From contig CM064697.1 in assembly GCA_032717465.1 (NCBI GenBank), forward strand, positions 3,235,501 through 3,299,500: a stretch of 64,000 nucleotides of DNA, written 5' to 3'. Shown here one piece after another: positions 51,001 through 61,072 of the stretch. Position 1 is the first letter of the stretch. Each line of letters opens with the position of its first letter. Made by a program: the position numbers and the translations under genes. This DNA comes from Coenobita brevimanus (Eukaryota; Arthropoda; Malacostraca; Decapoda; Coenobitidae). The notes under the pieces were generated by a model that was given only the letters and a program-made list of their open reading frames with translations, did not search any database and was not told where the DNA came from.

Positions 51001-51530
51001 AACAAAGGGAAAGAAGAGAAGAAAGAAGGAAGTAAGGAGAGGGAAGCAAAGAGATGGAGAAGCAGAAAGAAGGAGGGAGGGAAGAAAGAGTGTGGGAAGA
51101 CGAGGGAAAGAGGGAGGGAAAATAAAGTGCGAGAAGCAGAGGGAGGGAAAGAAGAGAGAGGGAGGAAAGAAAACAGAGGGAAGGGAGAGAGGGACAAAGA
51201 AAAGGGAGAAAATAGAGGGAGAGACTTGGGAGGGAGGGAATGGAAGGGAATATGAAGGGAAGCTCTGAGAAGCAGAGGGAAGGAGAGAGAGGGAGGGAAG
51301 GAAAGGACATTGGGGGAGGGAAAGAGGGTGCGAGAAACATGAGACAGGAAGGCTAAGTAGGGAGGGAAGATTGGAGAAGGAGGGAAAGAAGGGGAGGAAA
51401 AAGATGGAGAGTGTGAAGGATGTAGGAGAGGAAGGAAAGGAAGAAACAGGGAGAGAAGTAGAAGGAAGAGGATGTGAAAGATGTAGATGGAGGAAAGGGA
51501 AAGGGAAAATTCAGACAGAAGGAGGATGTA

Positions 51531-51570
<40 letters not shown>
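51001..51570 (+). repeat. One-strand polypurine tract 3
   Basis: Continuation of GA-rich composition (GGGAGGGAAAG-type words), ending in (GA)n 51541-51570. Confidence 0.88.
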
Positions 51571-51572
<2 letters not shown>

Positions 51573-51657
51573 GGTTAGTGTCTCTCAGGTCTCCATGGCG
51601 CCATCTCCCTCATTTATCTTCTCTCCTTCGTTTCTCCTCTCGTTTGCTCGCCTTCGG

Positions 51658-51693
<36 letters not shown>

Positions 51694-51821
51694 TCTCTCT
51701 CCCCACCACTAATTATTTCTCCTCTCTTTCCCTCTCTCTCTTTTGCTCTTTTTTAATCAGGTGTTTTTCATTTACCATTTTCTTCCCCTTCCTGTCTCAT
51801 TTTTGACTACCTTATCATTAA

Positions 51822-51864
<43 letters not shown>

Positions 51865-51907
51865 GGTGCTTTCATTCCACACACTCACTCTATCCCTTTC
51901 CCCGTCA

Positions 51908-51940
<33 letters not shown>

Positions 51941-52186
51941 CTAAATTGTATATCTTATTGGTACTGGCGGAGATTTAGAACTGTGTTGTTGTTCATCCCC
52001 TCTTCATCATCTCTTCACAGATAATATTGATATTTTACTGTTAATATGTAACCTATTCGTTTTTATTGGTATTATTCTTATTCTTATTATTCTTATTCTT
52101 ATTATTATTATTATTATTATTATTATTTTTACCATCCTGCTGCTACTACTACTGCTACTATTATTATCATTATTGTTATTATTATG

Positions 52187-52233
<47 letters not shown>

Positions 52234-52561
52234 ATCATCATTATTATTAATGTTAGGGTTGTTGTTGTTGTTGTAAATATTTTTATTGTCGTATAATGGA
52301 GAGAATATTAATTTTCGTATCATCATCACCATCAGTATCATCATCACCACCATCATTTTAACATCATCATTATTTTTCATCATCTTGCTTACCTTTGTGT
52401 TTTTATAAATGAAGCTTGTCCTGTGTGGTAAAATATTGTCCTTCAATTACTTTACTTTTTCGAGCTGATTGTGCGGCCTTAAAGGGATGCCCGCTTGATT
52501 GTGTTCGGGGAGTGGATTTTTTAGGGTTGATTGTTTTGGGGGCCAGGTATATTGTGTGCGC

Positions 52562-52602
<41 letters not shown>

Positions 52603-52999
52603 TGGGTCTGTGCAAATATTAATGTTTGTAAGTGTGCTGAGTAAATGCTGAATGCTAATGTGTATTTACAGAATTCCGGGAAATATACGGTTCGCCATAT
52701 ACCTGTAATATATCAGTCAGCAGTCATATTTATGTTAATATACGGTATATTTCATGTAGATAGTGGCTGACAGAAAGATAGACAGATAGAAAAATAGATT
52801 AGCTAATTAGGCTGATAAAAAGACTGGACAGACACACATAAATGGATATAGATAGACAGACGGACAGGCAGATGGATAGAGAGACAGATATTCAGACAAA
52901 CACAGATACATAGATAGACAGATCGGTAGATAGACAGACAGACAGATAGGCAGGTAGATAAGTAAACAGGCAGACAGACAGACAGACAGACAGATACAC
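51571..52999. repeat. Microsatellite cluster
   Basis: (CT)n 51661-51688, (TG)n 51823-51862, (CT)n 51917-51942, (ATT)n 52086-52130 and 52190-52255, (GA)n 52564-52599, and GATA/GACA tetranucleotides 52749-52995. No exon seen. Confidence 0.85.
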
Positions 53000-53019
53000 C
53001 CGCCTGCTGATGTCCTGGT

Positions 53020-54050
53020 GGGTAGGGTTAGTGGGTGGAGGCTGTGGGTGGAGGGTGTGTGGTGGCAGGACTGATCGCCGCCAAGTCAGTGGGTGGGGGG
53101 TGTGGACTCCTGATTTACGGTACCCTATGTGTCGTACCGGGTTTGAAGGGGTGGGTGGGTGGGATGGGTGTGGGGGTGGGTGGGTTTGGGATAGGGGATG
53201 TGGGGGATGGTGTGGGTAGGGTGGTTGGGTTAGATGTGGGGAAAGGTGGGTGTGATAGGTGTGGGGGAGGGTGGGTGGGATGGAATGTTTGGGGGAGGGT
53301 GGGATAGGAGGTGTGAGGGTGGAGGATAGGCGTGGGGAGGGTGAGTAGGATAGGTGTGGGGTGGGTGCATGGGATTGGAGTTGTGGGGAGGGTAGGGAAG
53401 GTGTGAGGTGTGAGGGAGGGTAGGTTAGTGGGTGGATAGGTAGGTGGGGATAGGATACGAAGGATAGAGTGAAAGAGATAGAATATGTGGTGGGAGGGTG
53501 GTTGAGATAGGTGTGGGAGAGGGTGGGTAGGATAGGAGGTGTGGCGGAGAGTGGGTGGGATACGCGTGTGGGTAAGAGGGCGGGATAGGATAGGAAGTAT
53601 GTTGGATGGGTGGGTGGGATATTAGGTTTGGGGTTCGATGGGTGACAGATGTGAAGTGGGTGGGTGGGGGTAGAGTTGGGACGAGGGTGAGTGGGATAGG
53701 AGGTATGGAGAAAGGTGGGTGAGATAGATGTGGAGGAGGGTGGGTGGGATAGGAGGTGTGGGAGAGAGTGGCTGATGTAGGGGGTGTGGGAGTGGGTGGG
53801 TGGGATAGGAAGTATAGGGGAAGGTAGGTGGGATAGGAAGTATAGGGGAGGGTAGGTGGGATAGGAGTTATGTGGGAGAGTGGGTGAGGTAGGTGTGGGA
53901 GAGAGATGGTGACAGGTGTGGGGATAGGTGTATGGGATAGAAGGTGTGGGGGTGGATGGGTGAGACAGGATGTTTGGGGGAGGGTGGGCTGGGATAGGAG
54001 GTGTGAAGGATGGAGTGGTGGGACAGGTGTGGGCGGAAGGTGGGCTGGAT
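53020..54050 (+). repeat. G-rich minisatellite of about 30-bp degenerate units
   Basis: Over 1 kb of diverged units of the type GGGTGGGTGGGATAGGAGGT and GTGTGGGGGAGGGTGG. Runs of three or more G every few bases make it a dense G-quadruplex candidate. The 219-codon proline/histidine frame on the minus strand is an artefact of the repeat. Confidence 0.9.
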
Positions 54051-55527
54051 ATCCTTTCCCTCTTGTAGGCCTATCAGTTTCCATAATGTAGAACCAGGGA
54101 ATCTTGTCTCCGAACCATTCCCTGGTACTCCTGCCATCTAGGTCCAGGCATCAGTGTTTGTGTCAGTAGTGTGTGTTTGTGTGCTTATAGGTTTGAATGC
54201 TGATATTAGATTCATTTGCTGTTTATTTTTTATTCGGTTAAGTTCAGGATAAGCCTATGTGTTCCTGTAATTTATCGAAGTAAGACTGTACAAAGTGATA
54301 CTGTGGTTTTTTTTTATGTAACGAAATTTTACACAGAAGAAAGACACTTTAGGATGAGTGGCCATTTCATGTAACTGTGGAATAAACATAAAGTAACTCA
54401 TAAAAGAAAGTACCCCTCGCCACGCACTCCCGGTGCTAGAGGTCTTGTAACTCGTGGTAACGGTGCACCTGACGTCAGGGATGAGGGGGGGTGGGGCGAG
54501 GACTGGCGTCTGTGGTGGGTGGGGGAGGTGATCCGCACGAAACTCTGCTTCACGTCATATACTGAATCAGTCGCAACTATATTTGAAATATGAAACATAC
54601 CTTCACAGTCTTACACCAACAACATAACTCTCCAGCGACCACACGTTCCCACTCCCACAATATTTACAGTACAGTATGCGCTAAATGCGTCTTCCTAAAG
54701 TTTTTGTTATTTTTCTCTGTCTTTGATCCTTTGAGGCGGTGAACCACATTTCTGCCAACGCACTCACGGACACAAATGCATAAGATGTTTGCCCACTCCG
54801 GATATGCAATAAAACTGTCGTGTCTAATTAAAAAAAATAATAATACCTATCCCTCATCACAGGTTTCATAACATACGACTAAAACCTCCACGCAGTCTTT
54901 CCCGCCAGTTAAAAGGAGGCATTAACTTGTTGGTGTCATGCACATATCTGGTTCGAGTGTTTCAGGCCACATATTGAACGGATGTGTACTGTTATTCAAC
55001 ATTGTACAGTATAGACATTACATTGTAACATAATTTAGCAGATGTAATCAAGCTCACCCACATTACTCAGTTTATAGTGTTATATACTAAACGAAACAGT
55101 CTGAACCCTGATTCGAAGATCTGTGTTGTGGGCGGGGCTGAAGCAGTGTTTCGTGCAGATCAGCTTCCCCCTCCCTCCAGAAGCCAGTGGAGGGGGGGGG
55201 GGTGATTTACTTCTATGAGTGACTATACCACATAAAATTAACGAGCGTAACCAGTATAAGGAAGTGAATCGAAACAGCGAGTCCGGAACATGATACCGAA
55301 CTGAGCAAAACGCTGTGAACCAGTTATTTGAACTTTATTGTCGGGGCAACTATAGTATTCTGTTTTGGCCAATACTAAAGCGTTATTATTTAGGTCAAAG
55401 TACATCTTAGGAGTCTGAGAATGTAAACAGAGTGTGATACTGGTGTATTATGTTTCTTTTGTGCTTGTAATTGTGTGGGTTTGCTGTGCACTGTCTAATG
55501 TGTTCTTGCACTTTTTTTTGCTTCCAG
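54051..55527. other. Upstream region of the second gene, including a CRE-like palindrome
   Basis: Contains a perfect stem ACCAGGGAAT (54093-54102) and ATTCCCTGGT (54117-54126). At 54468-54479 is the palindrome CCTGACGTCAGG with a consensus cAMP response element TGACGTCA, followed by a GC box-like GGGGGGTGGGGCGAGG. The remainder is AT-rich. This could be promoter sequence for the gene starting at 55528-56370, but no transcription start can be placed. Confidence 0.35.
54468..54500. promoter_or_regulatory. CRE palindrome and GC box-like motif
   Basis: TGACGTCA (54470-54477) inside a 12-bp perfect palindrome, with a G-rich GC box-like sequence starting 8 bp downstream. These are typical CREB/ATF and Sp1-type sites; function is inferred from sequence only. 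Confidence 0.35.
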
Positions 55528-56369
55528 GGTCTCTGCACAGATAACGAGATGACGCCGCTGTGAGTCATCATGTGAGAAACAAGTGAAAACAGGTTTGACC
55601 GAAGTGCAGTGTTCAGTGTATACGGCGCGTGAGTGAAAATAGTCAGATTGTTCGATATGTTTTCCTGCGTGGATTCGAGTGTCCCAAGTGGGAAAGAACT
55701 TTCTGCAAGCTGAACAGGAATCGTGGCAACTAATGATGTGACTAAAAGCAGAAGTTCCAAAAGTTTGTTTCCCAGCGTGACTGAGGTCCTGGGCTGGAAC
55801 TACATGTTTTGCTTGTAGTTTGTGCAAAAAGGAAAGCATTTAAAAGTAGAATTAGAAGTTAAGTCGTAAGATATTGTTTTAGGTGGAAGAAAAGTAATAA
55901 ATTTAAGCAAAAGTAAGTTGATGAAATTGGAAATTGTTTTAGAGTGAACCAGTGGTGGTCGCGCCCGACCCGTGCTTGTGATGGCTAACTACAACCAGAG
56001 CTGAAAGAAAGGCAAAAGAAGTGAAATTGTAAGCAGTAAGATATAAAAGAAATTAAGAAGTTATTTCTGGTGGACCTCTTTATTTTGGCCATGTTCGAAC
56101 CCGTTCACGAGATGACTGACTCCGACCACAACTAAATATAAAAATGAGATGAAATAAAGCCAAAAAAAAAAAAAAAAAAAAAAAAAGGCAGAAGATAGAC
56201 TTGTGTTGACATGGCCGCGTCTTAACCCGTGAACGAGATGGCTGATTCCCACCACATGTAGAAATATCTGTAAATAAAATAATATATAAAGTAGAGGCAA
56301 AGGAAGTTGTTAGAAGTAAGAAATTGTTTTGTGTGGACTTGTGTTACCGCGTCCTAACTCGTTGACAAG
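55528..56369 (+). other. Putative 5' leader with reiterated start cassettes
   Basis: A strong acceptor-like CTTTTTTTTGCTTCCAG ends at 55527, so 55528 may begin the exon that carries the ATG at 56370. The leader contains several short upstream frames: ATG at 55548 (4 codons), an ATG-TGA start-stop at 55570-55575, and three cassette frames at 55981, 56112 and 56238. It also has an A run at 56162-56186. Exon borders are predicted, not shown. Confidence 0.45.
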
Positions 56370-56395
56370 ATGGCAGACTCCGACCACAGCCCCAC
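55940..56395 (+). repeat. Tandem duplication of the translation-start region, four copies, period 126-132 bp
   Basis: ATGs at 55981, 56112, 56238 and 56370 open M-A-N-Y-N-Q-S-stop, M-T-D-S-D-H-N-stop, M-A-D-S-H-H-M-stop and M-A-D-S-D-H-S-P (the real protein). Before each ATG comes an ACCCGT-x-x-ACGAG-type word, and before that GAAATTGTTTT-x-x-x-TGGAC-type sequence. After copies 1 and 3 comes GGCAAA-R-GAAGT-type sequence. Copy 2 also has an upstream in-frame ATG at 56091. Confidence 0.85.
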
Positions 56396-56676
56396 CCAGG
56401 AGGCGGGCAATGACGGTGGGGATGGGGGGGAGTCTTCAGAACGCCTGCCGCACCAGAACCGCAACGGCCGGGCATCGAGTCCCTGCGAGGATTTACCCGC
56501 CAGGTCCCCGAGTCCCCGCTACAGGAGGTACTCGGACTCCACCCCCACCAGGAGCCCCTCGCCCATGCCCTTCAGCGACGGGTTCGACGACGTGGACATG
56601 AAGGGCATGAGGAAAACCAAGTCAGTCTCCTTCCACTCCCACACCAACTGGAAGAGTGACAGGAAGATACAGAGTG
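56370..56676 (+). CDS. First coding exon of an unrecognised gene (N-terminus)
   Basis: The ATG has a strong context (AAGATGG), and the frame is GC-rich with coding-like third positions, unlike its surroundings. It encodes 102 residues plus one base and ends in phase 1 at donor GTGAGT (56677). The peptide starts MADSDHSPTQEAGNDGG, is acidic and low-complexity at first, then Ser/Pro-rich (ARSPSPRYRRYSDS, PTRSPSPMPFSDGF), then acidic FDDVDMKG, and ends basic with MRKTKSVSFHSHTNWKSDRK. RKTKSVSF resembles a basophilic-kinase or 14-3-3 site. No folded domain, signal peptide or membrane segment is visible, so it is probably a disordered regulatory N-terminus. I do not recognise the family. Downstream exons are not identified in the remaining 7 kb. 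Confidence 0.8.
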
Positions 56677-56710
56677 GTGAGTAGGAAGTTTTTTAGCATC
56701 GTATAATGTG

Positions 56711-57006
56711 GTAGGTGGTGACGACCATCATCCACTCGATGTAGTGCTGCCTACTTCTTCCTTCACCTTTATCATTTTTTTTTCTGTGTCTGCCCTCCTT
56801 TCTTCCTGTTTCTCCCATCTTCCCTGTCACTTTTTATTACTCTTCTTTCCTTTTCAGGTGGCTTTTCATTGAGTGACAAGCCTATTGATTTCTTTTAATT
56901 CAGGAAACCATTAACGACGCTGGGTGGTAACCATATAACCAACTCATACATGCTTCCTACGTGTGCCGCCCCTTACGGGAGTATGGTGTCCGGCTATAGA
57001 TAGATA
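56711..57006 (+). mobile_element. SINE-like element, copy 8 (GATA-tail subtype)
   Basis: Lies 35 bp inside the intron: start segment CATCATCCACTCGATGTAGT, pyrimidine-rich lead, head with a decayed hairpin (56889-56912) and GGTGGTAACCATATAACC, body CCTACGTGTGCCGCCCCTTA and a GATAGATA tail. Confidence 0.65.
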
Positions 57007-57293
57007 TATACCCTCTCCATCTGTCTGTCTGTCTATCTGTCTACCTTTTTGTCTATCTGAAATAGCGACAGCGATATTCAGAACTGAGTGATTCTCTCTC
57101 TCCTTCTCTCTCTCTCTCATAGACTGGTAGAGCGACAAAGAGGTTCAGTGGTGAGTAGTGACATTTTTTTCCTTTCCTCTCAATATTTTTTTATAACCCG
57201 ACGACGGCAAATGGTTTCCGATGATTTACAACAGTGGAGGAAAAAAAAAGAAAGAAAAAAAAAATCTGCTCCCCTCCCACACACACACATCCA

Positions 57294-57337
<44 letters not shown>

Positions 57338-57647
57338 CCTCAGAACGAAAACATTTATTTTGGTGAACACTTAAAGGTTTGGAATAGTTCGCATTCCAGT
57401 TAGGTTCGCCTTTTTTTATTTTCCCCCAGTCTAACCTTCACAAGTCGAGTATTTTTATTTTATTATTTTTTTTTTTTTTGGGGGGGGTTTCACGAGTGTC
57501 CTTTTGAACAGTTTTGGTTTCCGCCATTTTTTTTTTTTAAATCCATGGAGCCCTGTGTGAGTCTGTACCCCACTGATTTTTTTTTTTTTTTTTTTTTTGC
57601 GCAAGTGAATAACATCGTCCGAGTTAGAGTTCACTAAAAGGGCAGAG

Positions 57648-57689
<42 letters not shown>

Positions 57690-57730
57690 TTTTGTTGTTG
57701 TTGTTGTTGTTGGTGGTGGTGGTGCCGCAG
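57007..57730. repeat. Intronic simple-sequence cluster
   Basis: (CT)n at 57297-57332, T runs at 57466-57479, 57527-57537 and 57578-57598 with a G run at 57480, and (AGT)n/(GTT)n at 57653-57714. Nothing else recognised. Confidence 0.75.
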
Positions 57731-57815
57731 GTTCATCAAAAACATAAACCCGATGGGCTGCAAGCTGAAGCTGCCCCTCTCGCAGTTCACCATTCTCATT
57801 TCGGAGGAGAGAGAG
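57731..57815 (+). other. Coding-like stretch of uncertain status
   Basis: After GTGCCGCAG, one frame reads FIKNINPMGCKLKL then PLSQFTILISEE with strongly C/G-ending codons before running into (GA)n and a stop. It has no downstream donor that I can see and its phase does not fit the exon at 56370-56676. It could be an exon of a different transcript form, a retrocopy scrap or chance. Confidence 0.25.
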
Positions 57816-58205
57816 AGAAAAAATCTGTATAGCTAACCGGGCAGTAAAGGCGCCTGTTTATATCAATGCCATCACAAGAAGGCGTCCCTCTCCGGCACCA
57901 TGACAGCTGATCCGAAAGATATATGAAATAGGGTAGAAAGGAGTATCTAAAGGGAACTGCAGATTTTATTTATTTATATATTTTTTGTGTGTGTGATGTC
58001 AGGTGGCGTGTGTTTCATGTGGATTGGTTTGGTGTATAAATTCATTTAATTGAGACTCTTTGAAAATATGGTAGAGTCTGGCAGGTTGAAATTCATTACA
58101 GGCGATTCGGTCAAATAAGAATATAAGATTACGTTGGTATTCATTATCATTCACTGCACTAGGTCATATGGTTCAGTTTTGTGTATTTAGGTCTGCTATA
58201 TTCAC
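57816..58205. other. No feature recognised
   Basis: AT-rich presumed intron sequence. Confidence 0.5.
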
Positions 58206-58384
58206 TTCACTTTAACGACCTAAAATTGCCATCTCTCCATATTGAATGCTGAGTTCTAGCACTGGTTTAACAGTGGAATATGATGCTAGTCACGAGGAAT
58301 GCTATGGAAAAGATGTCACAGTAGCATTCCATTTCTGCCAGTGAGCTACAAAAAGACAAAAATCTGGGCCAAGTTAATGTGAAA
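58206..58384 (+). mobile_element. MITE family 2
   Basis: Inverted ends CACTTTAACGACCTAAAATT and the complement of AAAATCTGGGCCAAGTTAAT. Interior words ATTGAATGCTGAGTT, GATGCTAGTCACGAGGAA and CAGTGAGCTACA are shared with the copies at 59337, 60880 and 61602. Confidence 0.65.
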
Positions 58385-58552
58385 CGGTTATTGATTTGAT
58401 TAGGTTCTGTTAATACACAGGGATTTTTGTTAGCTTATGATGATTCGAAATTGTGGGTTTAGCTGGTTAGAACCTATGAGGCTGATGGAGGTTGTGGCGA
58501 GAATTTTGGGTTTTGTTAGGCGAGGGAGAAATTGGCTGTGTTGACTAAATTA
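58385..58552. other. No feature recognised
   Basis: Unique AT-rich sequence. Confidence 0.5.
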
Positions 58553-58749
58553 TTCAGCCTTTCGTTCCAGTGACGTACTTTTCAGATTTTCTTGCTAACA
58601 CTAGATGATTTTATTGACCTTAGTAGAGATGGAACTAGACAAGTTAAATACAGCTTTTTGCATCTCCTGTGTCGGAAGATAGTGAGAATAAGTAGAATAA
58701 ACTAAGAAAAAGGAAGAAAAAGAAAACAGCACCGGACTGAAGGACTTAA
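58553..58749. mobile_element. Foldback MITE family 1
   Basis: Left TTCAGCCTTTCGTTCCAGTG-ACGT, inner CTAGATGATTTTATTGACCT, right AGCACCGGACTGAAGGACTT-AA. Confidence 0.65.
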
Positions 58750-58785
58750 AAGCAAGGCAAGGTTAGACTGATAAAGTTATGATAA

Positions 58786-58957
58786 CTCACTGAGGTAGGG
58801 GACACCTTTTCATTATATTCTGACCCCTGACAATTTTATTCAGCTTAGGATAGTTTTTTCGAACTGGAGGAGGTAGAGACCTTCCCCAGGTTTAATAAAA
58901 TCGTCTAGTGTCAGCAAGATTAAAGTAAAAAGGACGTCATTCGGATTCAGGAGGTTA
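58786..58957. mobile_element. Foldback MITE family 1
   Basis: Inner arms GACAATTTTATTCAGCTTAG and TTTAATAAAATCGTCTAGTG, right end GGACGTCATTCGGATTCAGG-AGGTTAA. The left end is decayed. Confidence 0.6.
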
Positions 58958-59336
58958 AGGTGGGTGGCTTGGCTTGTGTTGGTTGGGTTGGGTAAGACCG
59001 TTCCAGACAGAGGAACGTAACTCTCCCACTGGAACGACCCTCACCCGTCATCTCTCCCATATGAATTCTGCCGCCCTCATGAACTCGCCTCGTTCATATT
59101 TACGCCCCAGTTTGCCGCTCGTCATTTCTTTACGATCCGCACGACGCGCCACCCGACCCTCACTTGTTTTGATGTTTATGCTCGGCGAGTCATCGGTCCT
59201 CCCGCTTCGATTCATTCTTCGCTAGTAGCTTGTAATGATATATGACAACTGCTCACTGAATGGTTACGTTTACTCCTTTAATCCGATGACCTGTATATCA
59301 CTGTAATCAGGTTTCCAGTAGACTATAGTGTTTTTG
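58958..59336. other. No gene recognised; MITE family 1 half end at 59268-59300
   Basis: An 83-codon open stretch (58974-59225) has no motif. CTCCTTTAATCCGATGACCT near 59272 is a lone family 1 end. Confidence 0.45.
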
Positions 59337-59510
59337 CTCTAACTGGCCCACATCTTCATCATTTTGCAGCGTACATCATCTTATTTTAAGGGGGTGCTAC
59401 TGGTCTACATTCTTTCCACAGTAATTTTTATGACTAGCGTAATATTCCAGTGTTGATCGGCATTCAAGGTGGGTAGAGGGCAGTTTTCGGCCAAGTTTCA
59501 GTAAAATCAG
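59337..59510 (-). mobile_element. MITE family 2, inverted
   Basis: Ends CTCTAACTGGCCCACATCTT and TTTTCGGCCAAGTTTCAGTA; interior TTTATGACTAGCGTAATATT and ATCGGCATTCAAGGTGGGTA. Confidence 0.6.
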
Positions 59511-60157
59511 TATGGTGCTTCCCAAACTTTTCCGTTCTCTTGCTTCACGGACAAAATACGGTGACATCCATGGCCCTCGATAACGTCTTCATTTGAAGAA
59601 GGAAATCAGTTTCGGAGGAGAGAGCAAGATGTAAGATTTTATTAATTTTGGTCATTATGATAGAAATGTGATGCAGTTAAGTGAAAACTTAGTGTTACTG
59701 TTGAAACTGCAATTCTGCTACCAGTTGAAGTGTCATTGGTTGAGAATCAGTTAGGGCACAGAAAAGATCGTCATCCTCGTGGAAATGATAACACGCATTT
59801 CAGTCTGATGCATAACATTTTGGAAAGCTCTGCTTTGAAGAGACAGGTAGACGAGACCAACTGCAACATACAAACAGCCAGTATGCTAAAGTGTACCATT
59901 CCCACCCGAAACTCCTCCAGGCTTTTCTCTCTGATTGTTTTATCTGTGGCAAAAGAATCACTTCAGATATGTAGGAATATGTTTGCATTGCCTCCAGATA
60001 TGCTGCGCACGAGAATGTTGACAAAAAAAATCTTGCCTCTGGAAAATAAAGTTCTCTCACCAGTGAATACCAGATATTTATGAACACCCCATGGCCCCCC
60101 TGAGAAATAGACAATGGCCCCCGAGGGAGTCATGACCCCTTGTTCGGCAGCCACTGT
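59511..60157. other. Unassigned; possible decayed transposon-related sequence
   Basis: Both strands have open stretches of about 104-117 codons (59730-60083 on +, 59800-60114 on -) with no motif I can name. A phrase reading TCACGGACAAAATACGGTGA (59566) and later CCATGGCCCCCCTGAGAAAT suggests an old repeat, not assigned. Confidence 0.3.
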
Positions 60158-60342
60158 TCTAGGCGATTTTGTTCATCTTTGGAATGATGTCTAACTGTAA
60201 AAAATTTAATGAAGGCTATGCTTTTCCCCACCAGTTCGAAAAGTCACCCTAAACTAAATAAAATCGTCCGAAGATAGCATTAATTCCACTACTACAACTA
60301 CTACTACTACTACTACTAATTTAAACGAGTTGAATGCGTTAA
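60158..60342. mobile_element. Foldback MITE family 1 with (CTA)n
   Basis: Inner arms CTAGGCGATTTTGTTCATCT and CTAAATAAAATCGTCCGAAG with AGTTCGAAAAGTC between them. A (CTA)n run (60291-60318) sits in the right arm before GAGTTGAATGCGTTAA. Confidence 0.6.
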
Positions 60343-60738
60343 AGCTGGTGCGATCACAGACACACACGACTAAGCTAAGCTGCATAATGTGTACAGAGGC
60401 CTTGGAGCAGAGAGAGAGAGACATAGAGATAGAGAAAGTGAGGGGGGGAGGAACTCAAAAAAACATGTCCTTATAATCTAAAAGTACCCAGGATCCCAAA
60501 TACCCATGGCCAGTAAGATCAAGATACCCACACTTCAGAATCACTTATTTTCGTGAAGTACTCTGCTGCGGAATTTATTGGAATAAAAAAAAAAAAAAAT
60601 CCAATCTCACCCAGCATACTCGGTTCTGAAAAGTATTCTCCCCAGGGCATACAATTTCCTTTTATGTACAGTTTAGATCTATATTGGTGAGGTGTGGGCT
60701 TTGGCAGTGGCTGGCTGGCTGGCTCTAAGTTGCTGAGT

Positions 60739-60774
<36 letters not shown>

Positions 60775-60879
60775 GCACATTTATGATTTTTTTTTTTTAG
60801 CCCAAGCTGTGTGATAAATTGATTGTTTACTTTTTTGTTTTTAGTCATGTAGCCGACAGATATTTGTTGTGACACTTTC
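60343..60879. other. No gene recognised
   Basis: Unique sequence with an A run (60584-60598), (GGCT)n at 60708-60725 and (GA)n 60739-60771. Confidence 0.55.
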
Positions 60880-61072
60880 CCTTTACGTGGCCAAGATTTA
60901 GGTCCTTCCTGCAGCATATTTTGTGGGTCACTGGCAGAATAATATAATGCGACAGCTGTACATCCTATCCATTGTGCTTCCTCGTGACTAGCACAGTAGT
61001 CTAATGTGAATCTGCTGTTAACAGATCAGCATTCAAGATGGAGAGCTGACAGTTCTAGTCCAAGTTTAAACA
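60880..61072 (-). mobile_element. MITE family 2, inverted
   Basis: Ends CCTTTACGTGGCCAAGATTT and TTCTAGTCCAAGTTTAAACA; interior TTCCTCGTGACTAGCACAGT and AGCATTCAAGATGGAGAGCT. Confidence 0.65.

Noticed and set aside
48300..51340. Open frames of 170-363 codons on both strands (Glu/Arg/Lys on one, Ser/Leu/Phe/Pro on the other)
   Set aside because: Both strands are open at once across a polypurine tract, a composition effect and not coding.
53425..54084. A 219-codon proline/histidine/serine-rich frame on the minus strand
   Set aside because: It exactly covers the GGTGGG minisatellite and consists of the translated repeat unit.
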